Assembly: GCA_964486335.1 (NCBI GenBank)
Contig: CAZAMB010000013.1
Coordinates: forward strand, 62,001-126,000
Length of the DNA: 64,000 nucleotides
Reading direction: 5' to 3'
Source: CAZAMB01 sp964486335
GTDB lineage: Bacteria; Planctomycetota; Phycisphaerae; UBA1845
Position numbers and translations under genes: made by a program. The notes beneath the pieces are model-generated. The model did not search any database. It was not told where the DNA came from and was given only the letters and a program-made list of their open reading frames with translations. Shown here one piece after another: positions 28,732 to 38,996 of this stretch. Position 1 is the first letter of the stretch. Every line of letters starts with the position of its first letter.

Positions 28732-29847
28732 TCATGCCCGTTCGACCGACGACGGCGTGAACTCCAGGTCGAAGGTATCGGCGACGGCTTGGTTCGTCAC
28801 CCTGCCGCGTTCCATGTTGATCCCCTCGGCCAGCCCGCGGTTCGCCTTGCACGCGGCGACGTATCCAAGGTCGGCCAGTTTCAATGCGTAGGGCAGCGTC
28901 GCGTTCGTCAGCGAATAGGTCGAAGTCCGCCCGACTGCGCCGGGCATGTTGGCCACGCCGTAATGAACGATGTGATCAACGATATAGGTCGGAGCGTCGT
29001 GCGTCGTGGGTCGAATCGTTTCGCAGCATCCGCCTTGATCGACGCCGACATCCACGATGACCGCCCCCGGCTGCATGATCGACAGCATTTCCCGCGTCAG
29101 CAGGACCGGACACCGCGCGCCGGGGATGAGTACCGCGCCGATGACCAAGTCGGCCGTCGAGAGCAGCTTACGAAGGGTTAGACGTTCGCTGAAAATCGTG
29201 TGTACGTTGGCGGGCATCACGTCGTCGAGATAGCGGAGCCGGTCGATGTTGACGTCCATGATCGTGACCTTGGCGCCGAGTCCCGCCGCCACCTTGGCCG
29301 CATTGGTTCCGACGATTCCGCCGCCGATGATGAGCACTTCGGCCGGTTCGACACCGGGCACGCCGCCCAGCAGTATGCCGCGACCCATCATCGGTCGCTC
29401 AAGATACTTGGCCCCTTCCTGAATACTCATCTTGCCGGCGACTTCGCTCATGGGCGTCAGCAGCGGAAGCCGGCCGTTGCTGTCCGTGATGGTTTCATAC
29501 GCGATCGCGATCGAGCCGGATTTGAGCACTTCCTCGGTGAGCGGTCGGTCGGCGGCAAAATGGAAATAAGTGAACATCACCTGCCCATCGCGCATCATCT
29601 TCCGCTCGTCGGGCAACGGTTCCTTAACCTTTACGATCATGTCGGACTTGGTGAAGATATCTCTGGCGGAATCGACAATCTCGCCACCGACGGCCGCATA
29701 CTCATCGTTGGTGATGCCCGATCCGCTTCCGGCGTCGACTTCCACGAGCACGCGATGCTTTCGACGAACCAGTTCGTCCACGCCCACGGGCGTCATACTG
29801 ACGCGGTACTCGTGGGTCTTCGTTTCTTTGGGGATTCCGACGATCAT
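28732..29847 (-). CDS. ald: Alanine dehydrogenase
   Basis: 371 residues, the normal length. Catalyses reversible NAD-dependent deamination of L-alanine to pyruvate and ammonium. The start MIVGIPKETKTHEYRVSMTP is diagnostic; the substrate lysine region VKVKEPLPDE and the HFAADRPL stretch follow. The Rossmann-fold segment reads VLIIGGGIVGTNAAKVAAGLGA, and DQGGCCETIRPTTHDAPTY is conserved in the family. It lies 116 bases upstream of the adaptor gene on the same strand and may be transcribed separately. Possibly used for nitrogen and carbon balance; no regulatory site was recognised. Confidence 0.95.
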   Translation of the reverse strand: MIVGIPKETKTHEYRVSMTPVGVDELVRRKHRVLVEVDAGSGSGITNDEYAAVGGEIVDSARDIFTKSDMIVKVKEPLPDERKMMRDGQVMFTYFHFAADRPLTEEVLKSGSIAIAYETITDSNGRLPLLTPMSEVAGKMSIQEGAKYLERPMMGRGILLGGVPGVEPAEVLIIGGGIVGTNAAKVAAGLGAKVTIMDVNIDRLRYLDDVMPANVHTIFSERLTLRKLLSTADLVIGAVLIPGARCPVLLTREMLSIMQPGAVIVDVGVDQGGCCETIRPTTHDAPTYIVDHIVHYGVANMPGAVGRTSTYSLTNATLPYALKLADLGYVAACKANRGLAEGINMERGRVTNQAVADTFDLEFTPSSVERA

Positions 29848-29995
29848 TCGAACACCTTTTCTCCGCCGTCACCAAGGCGAAGCGAACTATATCTCGAGGT
29901 GAAGAGTCTCGCAATGAGAACGGGCCGTATGGAGTTATCGATCTGTTTGATCTTGTGTGCCCGGGGAATTCGAGGCGCGAGCCGCTGGCAGTCGG

Positions 29996-32620
29996 TCATT
30001 CGGTTATCGGAGCGACACGTACGCCTTGGGAATCCACCTCGATCCTCACTGCCCCGACGTCGGCCGTATTAAACAAGGGTGTGTCTCCCGCGAGTTCCAC
30101 GATCCCATTGTCGGTCTGATCCAACCGTTGTCCGCTCGAACGGATGGATGCTCTTGCACCGACCGCCCTAAGGAAATCGCTAGTGGTCGGTCGAACTGAT
30201 CCGTGATGAGGCAGAATCAGAACGTCGGCTTCCAATCCGCCTCGCTCCATGAGGGCTTTTTGCGCAGCGTCTTCGATGTCGCCTGTCAACAGGATGGAGT
30301 GCCCGGCGTAGCTGAGTTTCAAGACAGTTGAAGAATCGTTGGTATTGAGAGACGCGCACTTCGCAGCCGGCGGCCACAATACGTCGATGCGCACACCCGC
30401 TTGCTCCCACGTCGGCGCTTCGTCAGTCGTCGCCTGCACGGCCACGCCGTTGGAGGCCAACAGATCGATAAAGTGCCGCGCGGCGGAGCGCGGTTCGGCG
30501 GCCGGCGCGAAACATGGATTGAGCACGACCCGGCCCGTTGGCAAACGGCGAGTCAGTGTCGGCACGCCGCCGTAATGGTCGAGATCGGGATGGCTCACAT
30601 GGACTTGTTCGAGTCGGCGAATCCCCCGTTTTCTCAGGAACGGCACCACCACGCTCTCGCCCACGTCAGCACCGCCGACGGTTCCGGCATCATAGACGAT
30701 CGTGTTTCCGTCAGGCAGTTCGATCACCGTAGCCGAACCCGAACCGACCGCCAGCACCGTGACCGTCAGACGATCTTCCTTCGGTTCGGGAACAATCCAG
30801 GCAATACCACAAACGACGAGCACGACGAGCGACGCCCACCAGCCCGAGCGATGCCATCGTTTGCGGCGACGGTCGATCGCCCGCGCTACCAAATTTTCCG
30901 TTGATTCGCGCGGAATCACGCCGAAATCCGGCGTTCGACCGAATCTCATGGCAAACAGCAGAAGAAACACGCCGTATGCGGCCAGCAACCACCACGGCGG
31001 AACATCGACAACGGAAGACGAACCCGGCAATTCCGCCAACCGTTCGACCACGCGAATCATCCATTGGTCCGTCCAGCCAAGCGCTGAGGACAAGATTGCT
31101 TCCAGCGCCGGAGAAACAGCCGCCGCCACGATCTTCAAGAGGCCTAGGATCATCACCACGGACATCAGGGGATACACAAGAAGTGTATTGGGCGCGCCCC
31201 ACGGTTGAACCTGCTGAAACGTGGCCGCGGTGATCGGTAACCCGCAAAGCCACGCTCCCGCGGACACGGCGACGGTCGCCGAAACGAACCGTCCGATCGG
31301 CGTCATCACGCGGCGCACGGAAGGGAACGAAGCCGTCGGCGAATCTCGCTCCGCGACGGCGACGAGACGCGCGTCTTCTCTTGCGAACGGGTCGCGCAAT
31401 ACCCAATGTCGAAACGACCAGTACGCTTCTCGGGACGCATTCAGCAACGCGGGGGCGAGGTAGGCCACGCCCAGCACCGCCCCGAAGGAGAGCTGAAAGC
31501 CGACATCAAACACGGTCTGCGGATCTAAGATGCAGAGAATGATCGCCGCGGCACAAATCCAGTTGAAATGGGCCCCTCGACGCCGAAGCAACAGAGCTGT
31601 GCAGAACAACAGCCCCATCACGCACGCTCGAAGTACGGGAGGCCGAGGTTCCGCCAAAATGGTGTAGAGAACGACCGTAACGGCCATCGCCAGCGCTGCC
31701 CGTCGCCGACCGATGCCCAGCAACCGCGCGACGAACCAGACCGCGGCGATTAATATAACAATATTGGTCCCGCTGACCGCGATGAAGTGAATGCACCCCG
31801 CCCGCGTGAACACTTCGTCGAGCCGGCGATCGAACCGCGAACGATGTCCAAGGACCATCGCCTCCAGAAAGCTCGCTTCCTCCGGCGCCGCGGCGGCAAT
31901 GTCGTCGGTCAGCAGCCCGCGTGCGGTGCGACGCATCCAGCCGATCCACGCCCATCCGGTTGATTCGGCACGGTCCAGTCGCGTGACGTTCTCACGATGA
32001 TCGCAGTACAACCTTGCGACGACTCCCTGCCGTCGATAGTAGTCGCGCCAGTCGAATACACCCGGATTCCTCGGCGGGGAAAGCGATGCAAGGCGACCGA
32101 ACACTTCCACGCGCTCGCCCTCGCGCAAGTCGAACACGGCTTCGCGCATAAACACGCGTACGAGCCCCGTTACTCGCGACCAACCGTCGTCGCTTTGAAT
32201 CTCTCGGAGGCGCAACAGAAACGCCGTTTCATCCGACTGGAATCGCCATCGCTCAAACGGTCCCTCGCGGCGCTCCACAAGACGCGGTTCCGAGGCGATC
32301 ACGCCGTGCAGCCGGACGATTCGTCCCAGCGGTTCCGCCAGCCGTTCAATGCTGGATGCGGAAACGACCCGCGCGACGCTCCAGTGCAACAGGCAACCGG
32401 CGGCCAACGCCGCCAAGCCGATCCAAACCGGCGACGCGACGATGCGACATCGCCTTACCGCCACCGGAATCGTCGCGGCGGTCAGCAGGACTCCGGCCAG
32501 GAATGCCGAAGGTTCAAGCCATCGATCCGCGACGATTCCCACCACCATGCCGGCGGCGACTGGAAACAAAGGCGTTTTGGCCATCAGCTCGGACGAAACT
32601 GACTGAAGTGTTTCCTTCAT
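29996..32620 (-). CDS. comEC: DNA-uptake channel protein ComEC/Rec2
   Basis: 874 residues. ComEC forms the inner-membrane channel that carries single-stranded DNA during natural transformation. An N-terminal pair of helices (about 12-65) is followed by the soluble DUF4131-like domain. The competence domain with many helices (about 230-560) contains HFIAVSGTNIVILIA. A C-terminal metallo-beta-lactamase-like domain (about 610-870) has SHPDLDHYGG, LTGDIEDAAQ and LPHHGS, the putative nuclease site. The start at 32620 is tentative; the ATG at 32584 (MAKTPLFP) would also work. Other competence genes are not in the window. Divergent from the following kinase-like gene. Confidence 0.93.
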   Translation of the reverse strand: MKETLQSVSSELMAKTPLFPVAAGMVVGIVADRWLEPSAFLAGVLLTAATIPVAVRRCRIVASPVWIGLAALAAGCLLHWSVARVVSASSIERLAEPLGRIVRLHGVIASEPRLVERREGPFERWRFQSDETAFLLRLREIQSDDGWSRVTGLVRVFMREAVFDLREGERVEVFGRLASLSPPRNPGVFDWRDYYRRQGVVARLYCDHRENVTRLDRAESTGWAWIGWMRRTARGLLTDDIAAAAPEEASFLEAMVLGHRSRFDRRLDEVFTRAGCIHFIAVSGTNIVILIAAVWFVARLLGIGRRRAALAMAVTVVLYTILAEPRPPVLRACVMGLLFCTALLLRRRGAHFNWICAAAIILCILDPQTVFDVGFQLSFGAVLGVAYLAPALLNASREAYWSFRHWVLRDPFAREDARLVAVAERDSPTASFPSVRRVMTPIGRFVSATVAVSAGAWLCGLPITAATFQQVQPWGAPNTLLVYPLMSVVMILGLLKIVAAAVSPALEAILSSALGWTDQWMIRVVERLAELPGSSSVVDVPPWWLLAAYGVFLLLFAMRFGRTPDFGVIPRESTENLVARAIDRRRKRWHRSGWWASLVVLVVCGIAWIVPEPKEDRLTVTVLAVGSGSATVIELPDGNTIVYDAGTVGGADVGESVVVPFLRKRGIRRLEQVHVSHPDLDHYGGVPTLTRRLPTGRVVLNPCFAPAAEPRSAARHFIDLLASNGVAVQATTDEAPTWEQAGVRIDVLWPPAAKCASLNTNDSSTVLKLSYAGHSILLTGDIEDAAQKALMERGGLEADVLILPHHGSVRPTTSDFLRAVGARASIRSSGQRLDQTDNGIVELAGDTPLFNTADVGAVRIEVDSQGVRVAPITE

Positions 32621-32713
32621 GAGCGGCGGCTCGGCTGGCTGGCGGCGGATTCAACTCGATTCTCCGCCGCGCTGCAAAAAGGATGTTTCGAGGTATCATA
32701 TCGCTCTGTCACC

Positions 32714-34084
32714 ATGCAGTACTCCATCAATGACAGTGGGTGCGGTTCGAATCTGGACGATTGCCGAACCCAATCGGCGGCGTTCCGAGGGGAGTCCGAA
32801 CGCGATGCGCGGGGCCCCAAACGACTCTCAACGGTCCGGCGCTGGGGCGCGACCTGGCAAATCGACCTCGATTGCACAGACCTCCTATTCGGCCCCGATT
32901 CGCTAAACTGGCTTCACCTTGAAAGTGACCCGCGCGCTACCTTCGTCAAGCAAGGACACCGGAGGACCGTCTGGCGCGTGGAAGTCGCGGCGGGTCAGGT
33001 GGTTTTCGCCAAGGTATATGATGCCGGCGAAGGGAGGTTGTTGAGCTGGTTTCGACGTCGGACGCGGCAGACCTCGCTCGAACGCGAATGGCGGCTGCTG
33101 TGGAAGCTCCGCGAACGTGGCGTTGCCGCCGTGCGTCCGCTGGCCCTTGGCGTTTGGGATGACCAGAAGCGGGTACTGGTGACGGAAGGCGTCGTGAGCG
33201 CGATTGGTCTGCATCGGGCCTGGATCGAAGCCCAGTCCGCTGATGCGTCCGGCGGATCGCGGAACCGTGTGGACGCCATTATTCTTGCGGTCGCCCGGTT
33301 ATGGGCTTCGTCTCACGAGCGAGGATTCGCTCATCCTGACGGCCATCCCGAAAACGTCCTGATTTCGTCGTCCTCTGCGCCAGTCACGGCAATTTACGTC
33401 GATGTTTCGGGAAAGTCGTCATGGGCCGATGCATGGCCTCAGAGTGGGGTCATCCCGTCACGTGCTGCAATTCGTTCGCTGGCCCAGTTGGATCACTTTT
33501 TTCAACGACGCGCTTCGCGGGCATCGCGGCTTCGATTCTGGCGACGCTACGCCCCGTTACGCGGGAAGATCTCGGAATCAATGCTGGACCGGCGCGTTGA
33601 ACGAAAATGGCTTTGCTGTGTGGCGAACGAACGAGCAATTCATGCGGCCTTGCTGGCCCGCCGGCGTGATCGGCGCTTGCGCGGCGACGGCAAGTATTTC
33701 GCCGCGTTTCGATTCGAGGGCGGCTGGAGTGCGGTGGTCACCCTGCAACTTGAGCGCCGCCATCTCTTTCCGGAAGCCGACGTGCCCGACCGCGATCGCG
33801 CCGAATGGACGACCATTCTCGGATCGCTTATCTCCCAGATCAACGCGGGTTCAACCACAATTGATGGCGCAAATTTGCGTTGCGTTCAAGTTCATCGAAG
33901 CCGCCAAGTAACTGCGATTGACTCCAGCCAGCATTCGAGCGCGCGACGACTATTCGAGCATTGCCATCGCCTTCGCCATCGCGACATTGACGCTCCGCTC
34001 ATTCTGGGCTGGTTGGAGCGTCGAAACGGGTGGAAGCTGGTTCGTCAATCTTATGCGATCATTCCTTGGGAAGTCCGAAAATGA
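32714..34084 (+). CDS. Lipopolysaccharide-kinase-like protein (Kdo/WaaP family)
   Basis: 456 residues from the ATG at 32714. Residues about 75-235 resemble the Kdo/WaaP family of protein-kinase-fold enzymes. The nucleotide-binding Lys is in VFAKVYD (K100), a Glu in SLEREW (E124) is the helix-C partner, and the catalytic loop reads [17 protein letters not shown], with D209 as the likely base. The metal-binding segment [10 protein letters not shown] has an Asp (D230) in place of a standard DFG. The C-terminal 200 residues have no recognised domain. Known relatives phosphorylate lipid A-core sugars. The gene's stop overlaps the start of the macro-domain gene (ATGA), so the two are probably translated together. 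Substrate not determined. Confidence 0.75.
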   Translation: MQYSINDSGCGSNLDDCRTQSAAFRGESERDARGPKRLSTVRRWGATWQIDLDCTDLLFGPDSLNWLHLESDPRATFVKQGHRRTVWRVEVAAGQVVFAKVYDAGEGRLLSWFRRRTRQTSLEREWRLLWKLRERGVAAVRPLALGVWDDQKRVLVTEGVVSAIGLHRAWIEAQSADASGGSRNRVDAIILAVARLWASSHERGFAHPDGHPENVLISSSSAPVTAIYVDVSGKSSWADAWPQSGVIPSRAAIRSLAQLDHFFQRRASRASRLRFWRRYAPLRGKISESMLDRRVERKWLCCVANERAIHAALLARRRDRRLRGDGKYFAAFRFEGGWSAVVTLQLERRHLFPEADVPDRDRAEWTTILGSLISQINAGSTTIDGANLRCVQVHRSRQVTAIDSSQHSSARRLFEHCHRLRHRDIDAPLILGWLERRNGWKLVRQSYAIIPWEVRK

Positions 34085-34599
34085 CCCACATTGAGCTCGT
34101 GCAGGGCGACATCACGCAACAGTACGTGGACGCGATCGTCAACGCGGCCAACGAGACGCTGCTCGGCGGCGGGGGCGTGGACGGAGCGATTCACCGTGCG
34201 GCCGGACCGGAATTGCTCGCCGAATGTCGAACCACTGGCGGATGTCCCACGGGGCAGGCGCGCGTCACTAGAGGTTACCTTTTGCCGGCCAAATATGTCA
34301 TTCATACGGTCGGCCCGGTATGGCGCGGCGGGCGATCGGGCGAGGCGGCACTTCTGTCCTCCTGCTACACCACAAGCCTCGCGTTGGCGTGCGAGCATCA
34401 TTGCCAGAGCATCGCTTTTCCCGCGATCAGTTGCGGTGTTTATGGATACCCGCTCGACCTGGCCGCCCAGGTCTCACTCGACGCGGTTCGGCATTTTCTA
34501 CGGTCAAATCCGGCGCCGGCGATCATTCGCTGGGTACTATTCGGTCGTGAAGCGACGGACATTTGGCGGCGAATCTACGCGGCGAGCGAGCCGGTGTAG
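34081..34599 (+). CDS. Macro domain protein (ADP-ribose / O-acetyl-ADP-ribose hydrolase type)
   Basis: 172 residues from the ATG at 34081, which overlaps the preceding stop by four bases and fixes this start. It is a complete macro domain of the YmdB/MacroD branch: [21 protein letters not shown], then [16 protein letters not shown] (ADP-ribose loop with catalytic Asp), then VIHTVGPVW and [13 protein letters not shown]. These enzymes remove ADP-ribose or hydrolyse O-acetyl-ADP-ribose. Its coupling to a kinase-like protein is unusual and suggests a linked function. Cytoplasmic. Confidence 0.92.
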   Translation: MTHIELVQGDITQQYVDAIVNAANETLLGGGGVDGAIHRAAGPELLAECRTTGGCPTGQARVTRGYLLPAKYVIHTVGPVWRGGRSGEAALLSSCYTTSLALACEHHCQSIAFPAISCGVYGYPLDLAAQVSLDAVRHFLRSNPAPAIIRWVLFGREATDIWRRIYAASEPV

Positions 34600-34876
34600 G
34601 GCCATCGCGGCGGCTGGTCCGGCGACCAGTGCAGCTTGACAGGGCATCTACACGTTTCAACAATGGAACGTGGTTGAAACGACCCCACATCGGCGTCCAT
34701 GGGGCGCCGCTGTCGGTCGCAGACGTGTTTGCAATGATCCTTCCGGCGATCGTCCACGCTGCGAAACCTCCCGTGATACTTTGGATGGGTCGCTACGGAC
34801 CCGCGTCGGATGATTACGATGCCTGCCCGATTGGCAAGGCGCGCCGCCGACGGGCGTATCGAAAGGTAAATGGCTG

Positions 34877-37873
34877 ATGAATTTCTTCCGTGAATCCCAG
34901 GGCGCGGACCGTTGTTGGGTCGCTGCAATCCTTGTCGCTTTGCTCGCGTCGTCGGCGACGGCGGCCGACGGTCGATGGGTAACAGAAAAAGGCCGAAAGC
35001 TCCGGATCACGCGATCCACGTCGGAGTTCGCGGTTGAGCTTCGCGATTGCTCGGCCATGAACGAATGCGCGAAACGGCTCGAAACCGAGGGAGTCGGTAC
35101 GCTCGAGAGCGTTCAACTTGCGCCCGACGCGCGGTTGAAGATGATGAAGACGCCGCTGGCGACCTCACTGAGACGGAGTCGAATCAAACAGGACCCGGCT
35201 GTCGCGGACGTTCGCTCCGTGTACCGCTTTGAGGGCGAGGAGCGACCTGTGTTCGGCACGGGCACGGTGGTGGTGAAGACTCGGCCGGGGTTGAGCGACG
35301 CGGAGTTGACGAGGCTTTGGAGCGATCATGGTTTGGGCATCGTTCGACCCGTGCAGGGTCAAGCGGACGTGTACATGGTCACGGTTGACGTAAAACACGA
35401 TGAGCTGCTGCTGGCGGAGGTGCTGGCGGATGACCGTCGGACCGTTTGGTCTCAGCCGAACTTTCGCCGCGAACTCAAGATGCATCAGGTTACGCCGTCG
35501 GATCAGTATTTCAGCCGGCAATGGCACCTGAACAACACGGGGCAATTCGGCGGGACGGCGGGGGCGGACATCGACGCACCGGAAGCGTGGGCGATCGCAA
35601 CCGGTCAGAACGTCTTGTTCGGAATCTTCGACGACTGCGTGGACGTGGATCACGAGGACTTGAAGGACAATTACTCCGGCATCGGGCAGGACGTAACGTT
35701 GAGTTCAGCGGACGTGGGGTACAGCGATCCGCGTCCCAAGCAGTTTGGGGATCGGCACGGGACATCGTGCATCGGATTGGCGGTAGCGCGGGCCAACGCT
35801 CGCGGCGGGCGTGGCGTGGCTTACGAAGCGAAGTTCGCTCCCTCGCGGGGACTCGGCGAGATTCCCAGCGATTCGCAGATCGCCAGCGCCTTCGTGTTTG
35901 CCCGCGATAACAACGTGGACGTGCACACGAACAGTTGGGGCATTCCCGGTCGTTTTCCCGATCCGGCGATCATCGTGGACGCAATTCGCTCGGCCTATGC
36001 CGCCGGTCGCAATAAGGGCGATCTTGACGGCGACGGAACGGACGACGCGCTGGGCATGCTCATTTTCTTTTCCAGCGGGAATGACAGCGAAGAGAATATC
36101 GAGGGATTCGACCTTTCCGCGCTTCCGCAAGTTCTTGCGATCGGCGCCAGTACCGACAGCGACAAGCGGTCATTCTACAGCAGTTTTGGAAGCACACTTT
36201 CCGTACTGGCTCCGAGCGACGGGCAAGTCGACTTCGATTTCAATAACTCCACGATTGAATTTGTCGATGCACCGATCTTCACGACGGACAACACGGACTC
36301 CGCCAATGCCTTTGACACGGGTTACAATCGGGGGGGAGTTAACGTCAATTTCTTTGTTTTTGAAACGGATCCCAACGGCAACTATACTGACTTTTTCGGC
36401 GGTACATCGGCGGCATGCCCGATTGCCGCGGGAGTCGCCGGACTCATTCTCTCAGTGAACCCCAACCTCACTGCGAATGACGTGAGAATGCTTATCGAGC
36501 ATACGGCCGACCGAATCGACATTACAGCTGCCAACCACGATCGAATCACAAGCCACAGCCTGACCTACGGCTACGGTCGCATCAACGCGGGCGGCGCAGG
36601 AGAGGGGAAGCTCGGTGCGGTCGAAGCGGCGCAGCAGACGCTGACCAACGGCGGGATCACCTGGCCGGACCGCGCAGCGGACGTCGGTGTTGACGACGTG
36701 AGCATCCGGTGGACGCAAAATCCGGGCACGACGGAGTATCTCGTGGTCCAAAGCGACAATCCGTTCGAGTTCGTGCCTGTCGATGGCGAATGCTATGACG
36801 GCAGCCAGGGGGGGTGCGTATCCGGCGCGGTTCGAAGCCTTCCGGCTGGCGTGACAGCGCTGGCCGTTGGGTGCGGATTTACCTGCGATGGTTCGATCGG
36901 GCAGTGTGTCACGGGAACGCGACAGTGCGTTCTGTTGCCGGCCGGCAACAAGTCGTTTGCGATCTACGCCCGTAACAGTCTTGGACGGTATTCGTGGGGC
37001 GTGGGGCTTGATTCAGCGGGCAACGTGAACGGTTCGGGGCGGTTCATCGACCTTTCGGCGGGTGGCGATGTGGTCATCCCGACAGGTCCGCCGCCTTCCC
37101 GCCCGACGTTGACGATCAACGTATCGCCGCTGGAAGGTACATCGCCGCTGACCGTCCATTTCCAAGGCAACGCGACGAGCAGCGTGCCGATCGACGAAGC
37201 GCGAACGATCTGGGATTTTGACATCAATCAACCGCCCGAAGTGGACGAAACGACGCGCGCGGCTACACATATCTACGAAGTTGCGGAGAGCGAGACGCGC
37301 ACCTTCATCGCGCGATTGACCATGTATGACACGAACGGAACGCCGGGCGTGGAGGAAGTCGCGATCAAGGTCACCGGGGCGAGTTTTCGCGACGAAGACG
37401 AGTTGACCAGCGGCAATCTGCGGATCATCGTCGGCCTGCCGAATACGCCGGATTCCAACGTGTCGAGCGGGACCTCGCCGTTCGATGTTCTGCTGAGCGT
37501 GGATGCGTCGGGTCTGCCGGGCACGCTCCAGTCCGTGAACTGGGACCTTGGCGACGGCGAACGGGCCACCAGCCTCGTTGTGCCCCACACGTACCTGAAC
37601 GAAGGCGATACCGATCTTCGCATTCCCGTTTCGGTGGCGGTCACGACGGCGACTTCACAGACGACGACGATCACGACATCGGCAACGCGAATCATCACCG
37701 TCAAGCCCGGTCTTCCGGTTTCGGACGGCGGACCCGGTGAGTGCACGCTGCCCGGGACATGCGCGGAAGGCCCCGGTGGAGCGGCAAGACCATGCGGATT
37801 GGGCGTGGGGCTGATTCCGATGCTTTCGTCGATCGTGTTGATTTCTTTCGTTCGTCTGCGCCGTTTGCCGTAA
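34877..37873 (+). CDS. Secreted subtilisin-like serine protease (S8) with PKD domain
   Basis: 998 residues from the ATG at 34877. Signal peptide about 1-29 (SSATAA). A pro-region of about 175 residues precedes the S8 domain (about 205-570). The triad is visible: Asp252 in GIFDDCVDVDHEDL (the usual D-[ST]-G is D-D-C here), His294 in DRHGTSC, Ser511 in GGTSAACP, with oxyanion Asn402 in FSSGND. A Cys-rich stretch (about 637-680) and a fibronectin-like part follow, then a PKD domain (about 735-835) and another Ig-like domain. The C-terminus has a hydrophobic helix and RLRRLP, suggesting membrane retention or sorting. Probably a surface protease for polymer degradation. Confidence 0.9.
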   Translation: MNFFRESQGADRCWVAAILVALLASSATAADGRWVTEKGRKLRITRSTSEFAVELRDCSAMNECAKRLETEGVGTLESVQLAPDARLKMMKTPLATSLRRSRIKQDPAVADVRSVYRFEGEERPVFGTGTVVVKTRPGLSDAELTRLWSDHGLGIVRPVQGQADVYMVTVDVKHDELLLAEVLADDRRTVWSQPNFRRELKMHQVTPSDQYFSRQWHLNNTGQFGGTAGADIDAPEAWAIATGQNVLFGIFDDCVDVDHEDLKDNYSGIGQDVTLSSADVGYSDPRPKQFGDRHGTSCIGLAVARANARGGRGVAYEAKFAPSRGLGEIPSDSQIASAFVFARDNNVDVHTNSWGIPGRFPDPAIIVDAIRSAYAAGRNKGDLDGDGTDDALGMLIFFSSGNDSEENIEGFDLSALPQVLAIGASTDSDKRSFYSSFGSTLSVLAPSDGQVDFDFNNSTIEFVDAPIFTTDNTDSANAFDTGYNRGGVNVNFFVFETDPNGNYTDFFGGTSAACPIAAGVAGLILSVNPNLTANDVRMLIEHTADRIDITAANHDRITSHSLTYGYGRINAGGAGEGKLGAVEAAQQTLTNGGITWPDRAADVGVDDVSIRWTQNPGTTEYLVVQSDNPFEFVPVDGECYDGSQGGCVSGAVRSLPAGVTALAVGCGFTCDGSIGQCVTGTRQCVLLPAGNKSFAIYARNSLGRYSWGVGLDSAGNVNGSGRFIDLSAGGDVVIPTGPPPSRPTLTINVSPLEGTSPLTVHFQGNATSSVPIDEARTIWDFDINQPPEVDETTRAATHIYEVAESETRTFIARLTMYDTNGTPGVEEVAIKVTGASFRDEDELTSGNLRIIVGLPNTPDSNVSSGTSPFDVLLSVDASGLPGTLQSVNWDLGDGERATSLVVPHTYLNEGDTDLRIPVSVAVTTATSQTTTITTSATRIITVKPGLPVSDGGPGECTLPGTCAEGPGGAARPCGLGVGLIPMLSSIVLISFVRLRRLP

Positions 37874-37919
37874 GCGCCCGGTCGGAACTCTTGTCACCAG
37901 GGAATCCGCGAGACTACTT

Positions 37920-38378
37920 ATGCTGCCCAGATCGAGTCAACGAGTCGCCGAAGTCATCAAAATGGCTAACCTCATCGCGCGCGAATACGAGCGCGAATAC
38001 GTTGGGACGGAACATGTATTGCTTGCGGTGCAGCGCGAGGGAACGGGCGTCGGAGCGGCCGCATTGAAGAAACGAGGCATTACCGAATCCTCGCTTCGCA
38101 GTGAGATCGAAAAACTCATCAAGAAGCAGATGGAAGAGACATGGGTTTTCGGACGCCTTCCGGGAACGCCGCATTTCAAGAACGTTATCGCTGGAGCGAT
38201 CAGGCAGTGTCAGGAACTCGGGGCAAAGGAAGTTTGTACGGAACATTTGCTCCTGGCGCTGCTGCTCGAAAAGGGCAGCGTCGCGTTCAACGCCCTCAAG
38301 GCGCTTGGGCTGGGATTCGACGACGCCCGAAAGGACATTTCCGAACTGACGACGCCCGCGCCGAAACCGGCAGGCTGA
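37920..38378 (+). CDS. Stand-alone Clp N-terminal domain protein
   Basis: 152 residues from the ATG at 37920. Two Clp repeat motifs are present: RVAEVIKMANLIAREYEREYVGTEHVLLAV (about 8-37) and FKNVIAGAIRQCQELGAKEVCTEHLLLALL (about 85-115). These match the N-domain of ClpC, but no AAA+ ATPase module follows; the frame stops after a short Pro-rich end. Such free N-domain proteins may act as adaptors or decoys for ClpC-type unfoldases. A pseudopilin-like gene begins four bases after its stop. Confidence 0.85.
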   Translation: MLPRSSQRVAEVIKMANLIAREYEREYVGTEHVLLAVQREGTGVGAAALKKRGITESSLRSEIEKLIKKQMEETWVFGRLPGTPHFKNVIAGAIRQCQELGAKEVCTEHLLLALLLEKGSVAFNALKALGLGFDDARKDISELTTPAPKPAG

Positions 38379-38382
38379 CCCA

Positions 38383-38880
38383 TTGAGCGCCACGGAGATC
38401 GAAACTGTAGCCTTGATCCGCAAAACGTCGGCCGGCCGGCGCGGTGCGAAGCTTTTTTTCATAGTGGCGGTGGTTGCCTGCGTTCTCTGGGTCGGCCTGC
38501 ACGCCGCGATCAAGGGGCGAGAACTTCAACGGCGGATGGTGTGTGCGTCCAATTTGAAGATGTTGAGCGTGGCGATCAGTGCCTATCGGGATGACATACC
38601 CGCCGGCGAAGCATCATCCGTAGAGTGGCTCGTATCTCGCGGACTAGTCGATCCCTCTGCGGCAATATGTCCATCCTCGGGGCGTCGGCAAACCAACTAT
38701 GTGTTTCTTCCGGAAGGAATGGAGGTTGCGTTCGATGACGGATCCGTTATCGCTTATGAGCCGCTAGCGAACCACAGGGAGGGCGGATGCGCGGCTTTTG
38801 CCGACGGTCACACGGCGTTTCTGCTGCACGCCGACCATCAAAGGCTGACCGCCCTGTTACACCGAAACGATGAAAAATAA
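38383..38880 (+). CDS. Small pseudopilin-like protein with H-X9-DG motif
   Basis: 165 residues from a TTG at 38383, four bases after the Clp N-domain gene. A single helix (about 23-43, LFFIVAVVACVLWVGLHAAI) is followed by CASNLKMLSVAISAYRDD, the pseudopilin-like segment of DUF1559-type planctomycete proteins, and by HREGGCAAFADGH, a complete H-X9-DG motif. No canonical prepilin-peptidase site is seen. DUF1559 proteins are very numerous in planctomycetes; their role is poorly defined. The TTG start is supported only by position; no better start lies before the helix. Confidence 0.7.
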   Translation: MSATEIETVALIRKTSAGRRGAKLFFIVAVVACVLWVGLHAAIKGRELQRRMVCASNLKMLSVAISAYRDDIPAGEASSVEWLVSRGLVDPSAAICPSSGRRQTNYVFLPEGMEVAFDDGSVIAYEPLANHREGGCAAFADGHTAFLLHADHQRLTALLHRNDEK

Positions 38881-38996
38881 CGTGTGGGCGGGCCTTCGGG
38901 CGATTCGAAGCGCTGGGTTGCGGATGGTAACGGTGGTGTTAGAATGGCAGGTCTGTCAGATTGGCGAAAACGGCCTACGGCGGGGGCGGTTCGGGC

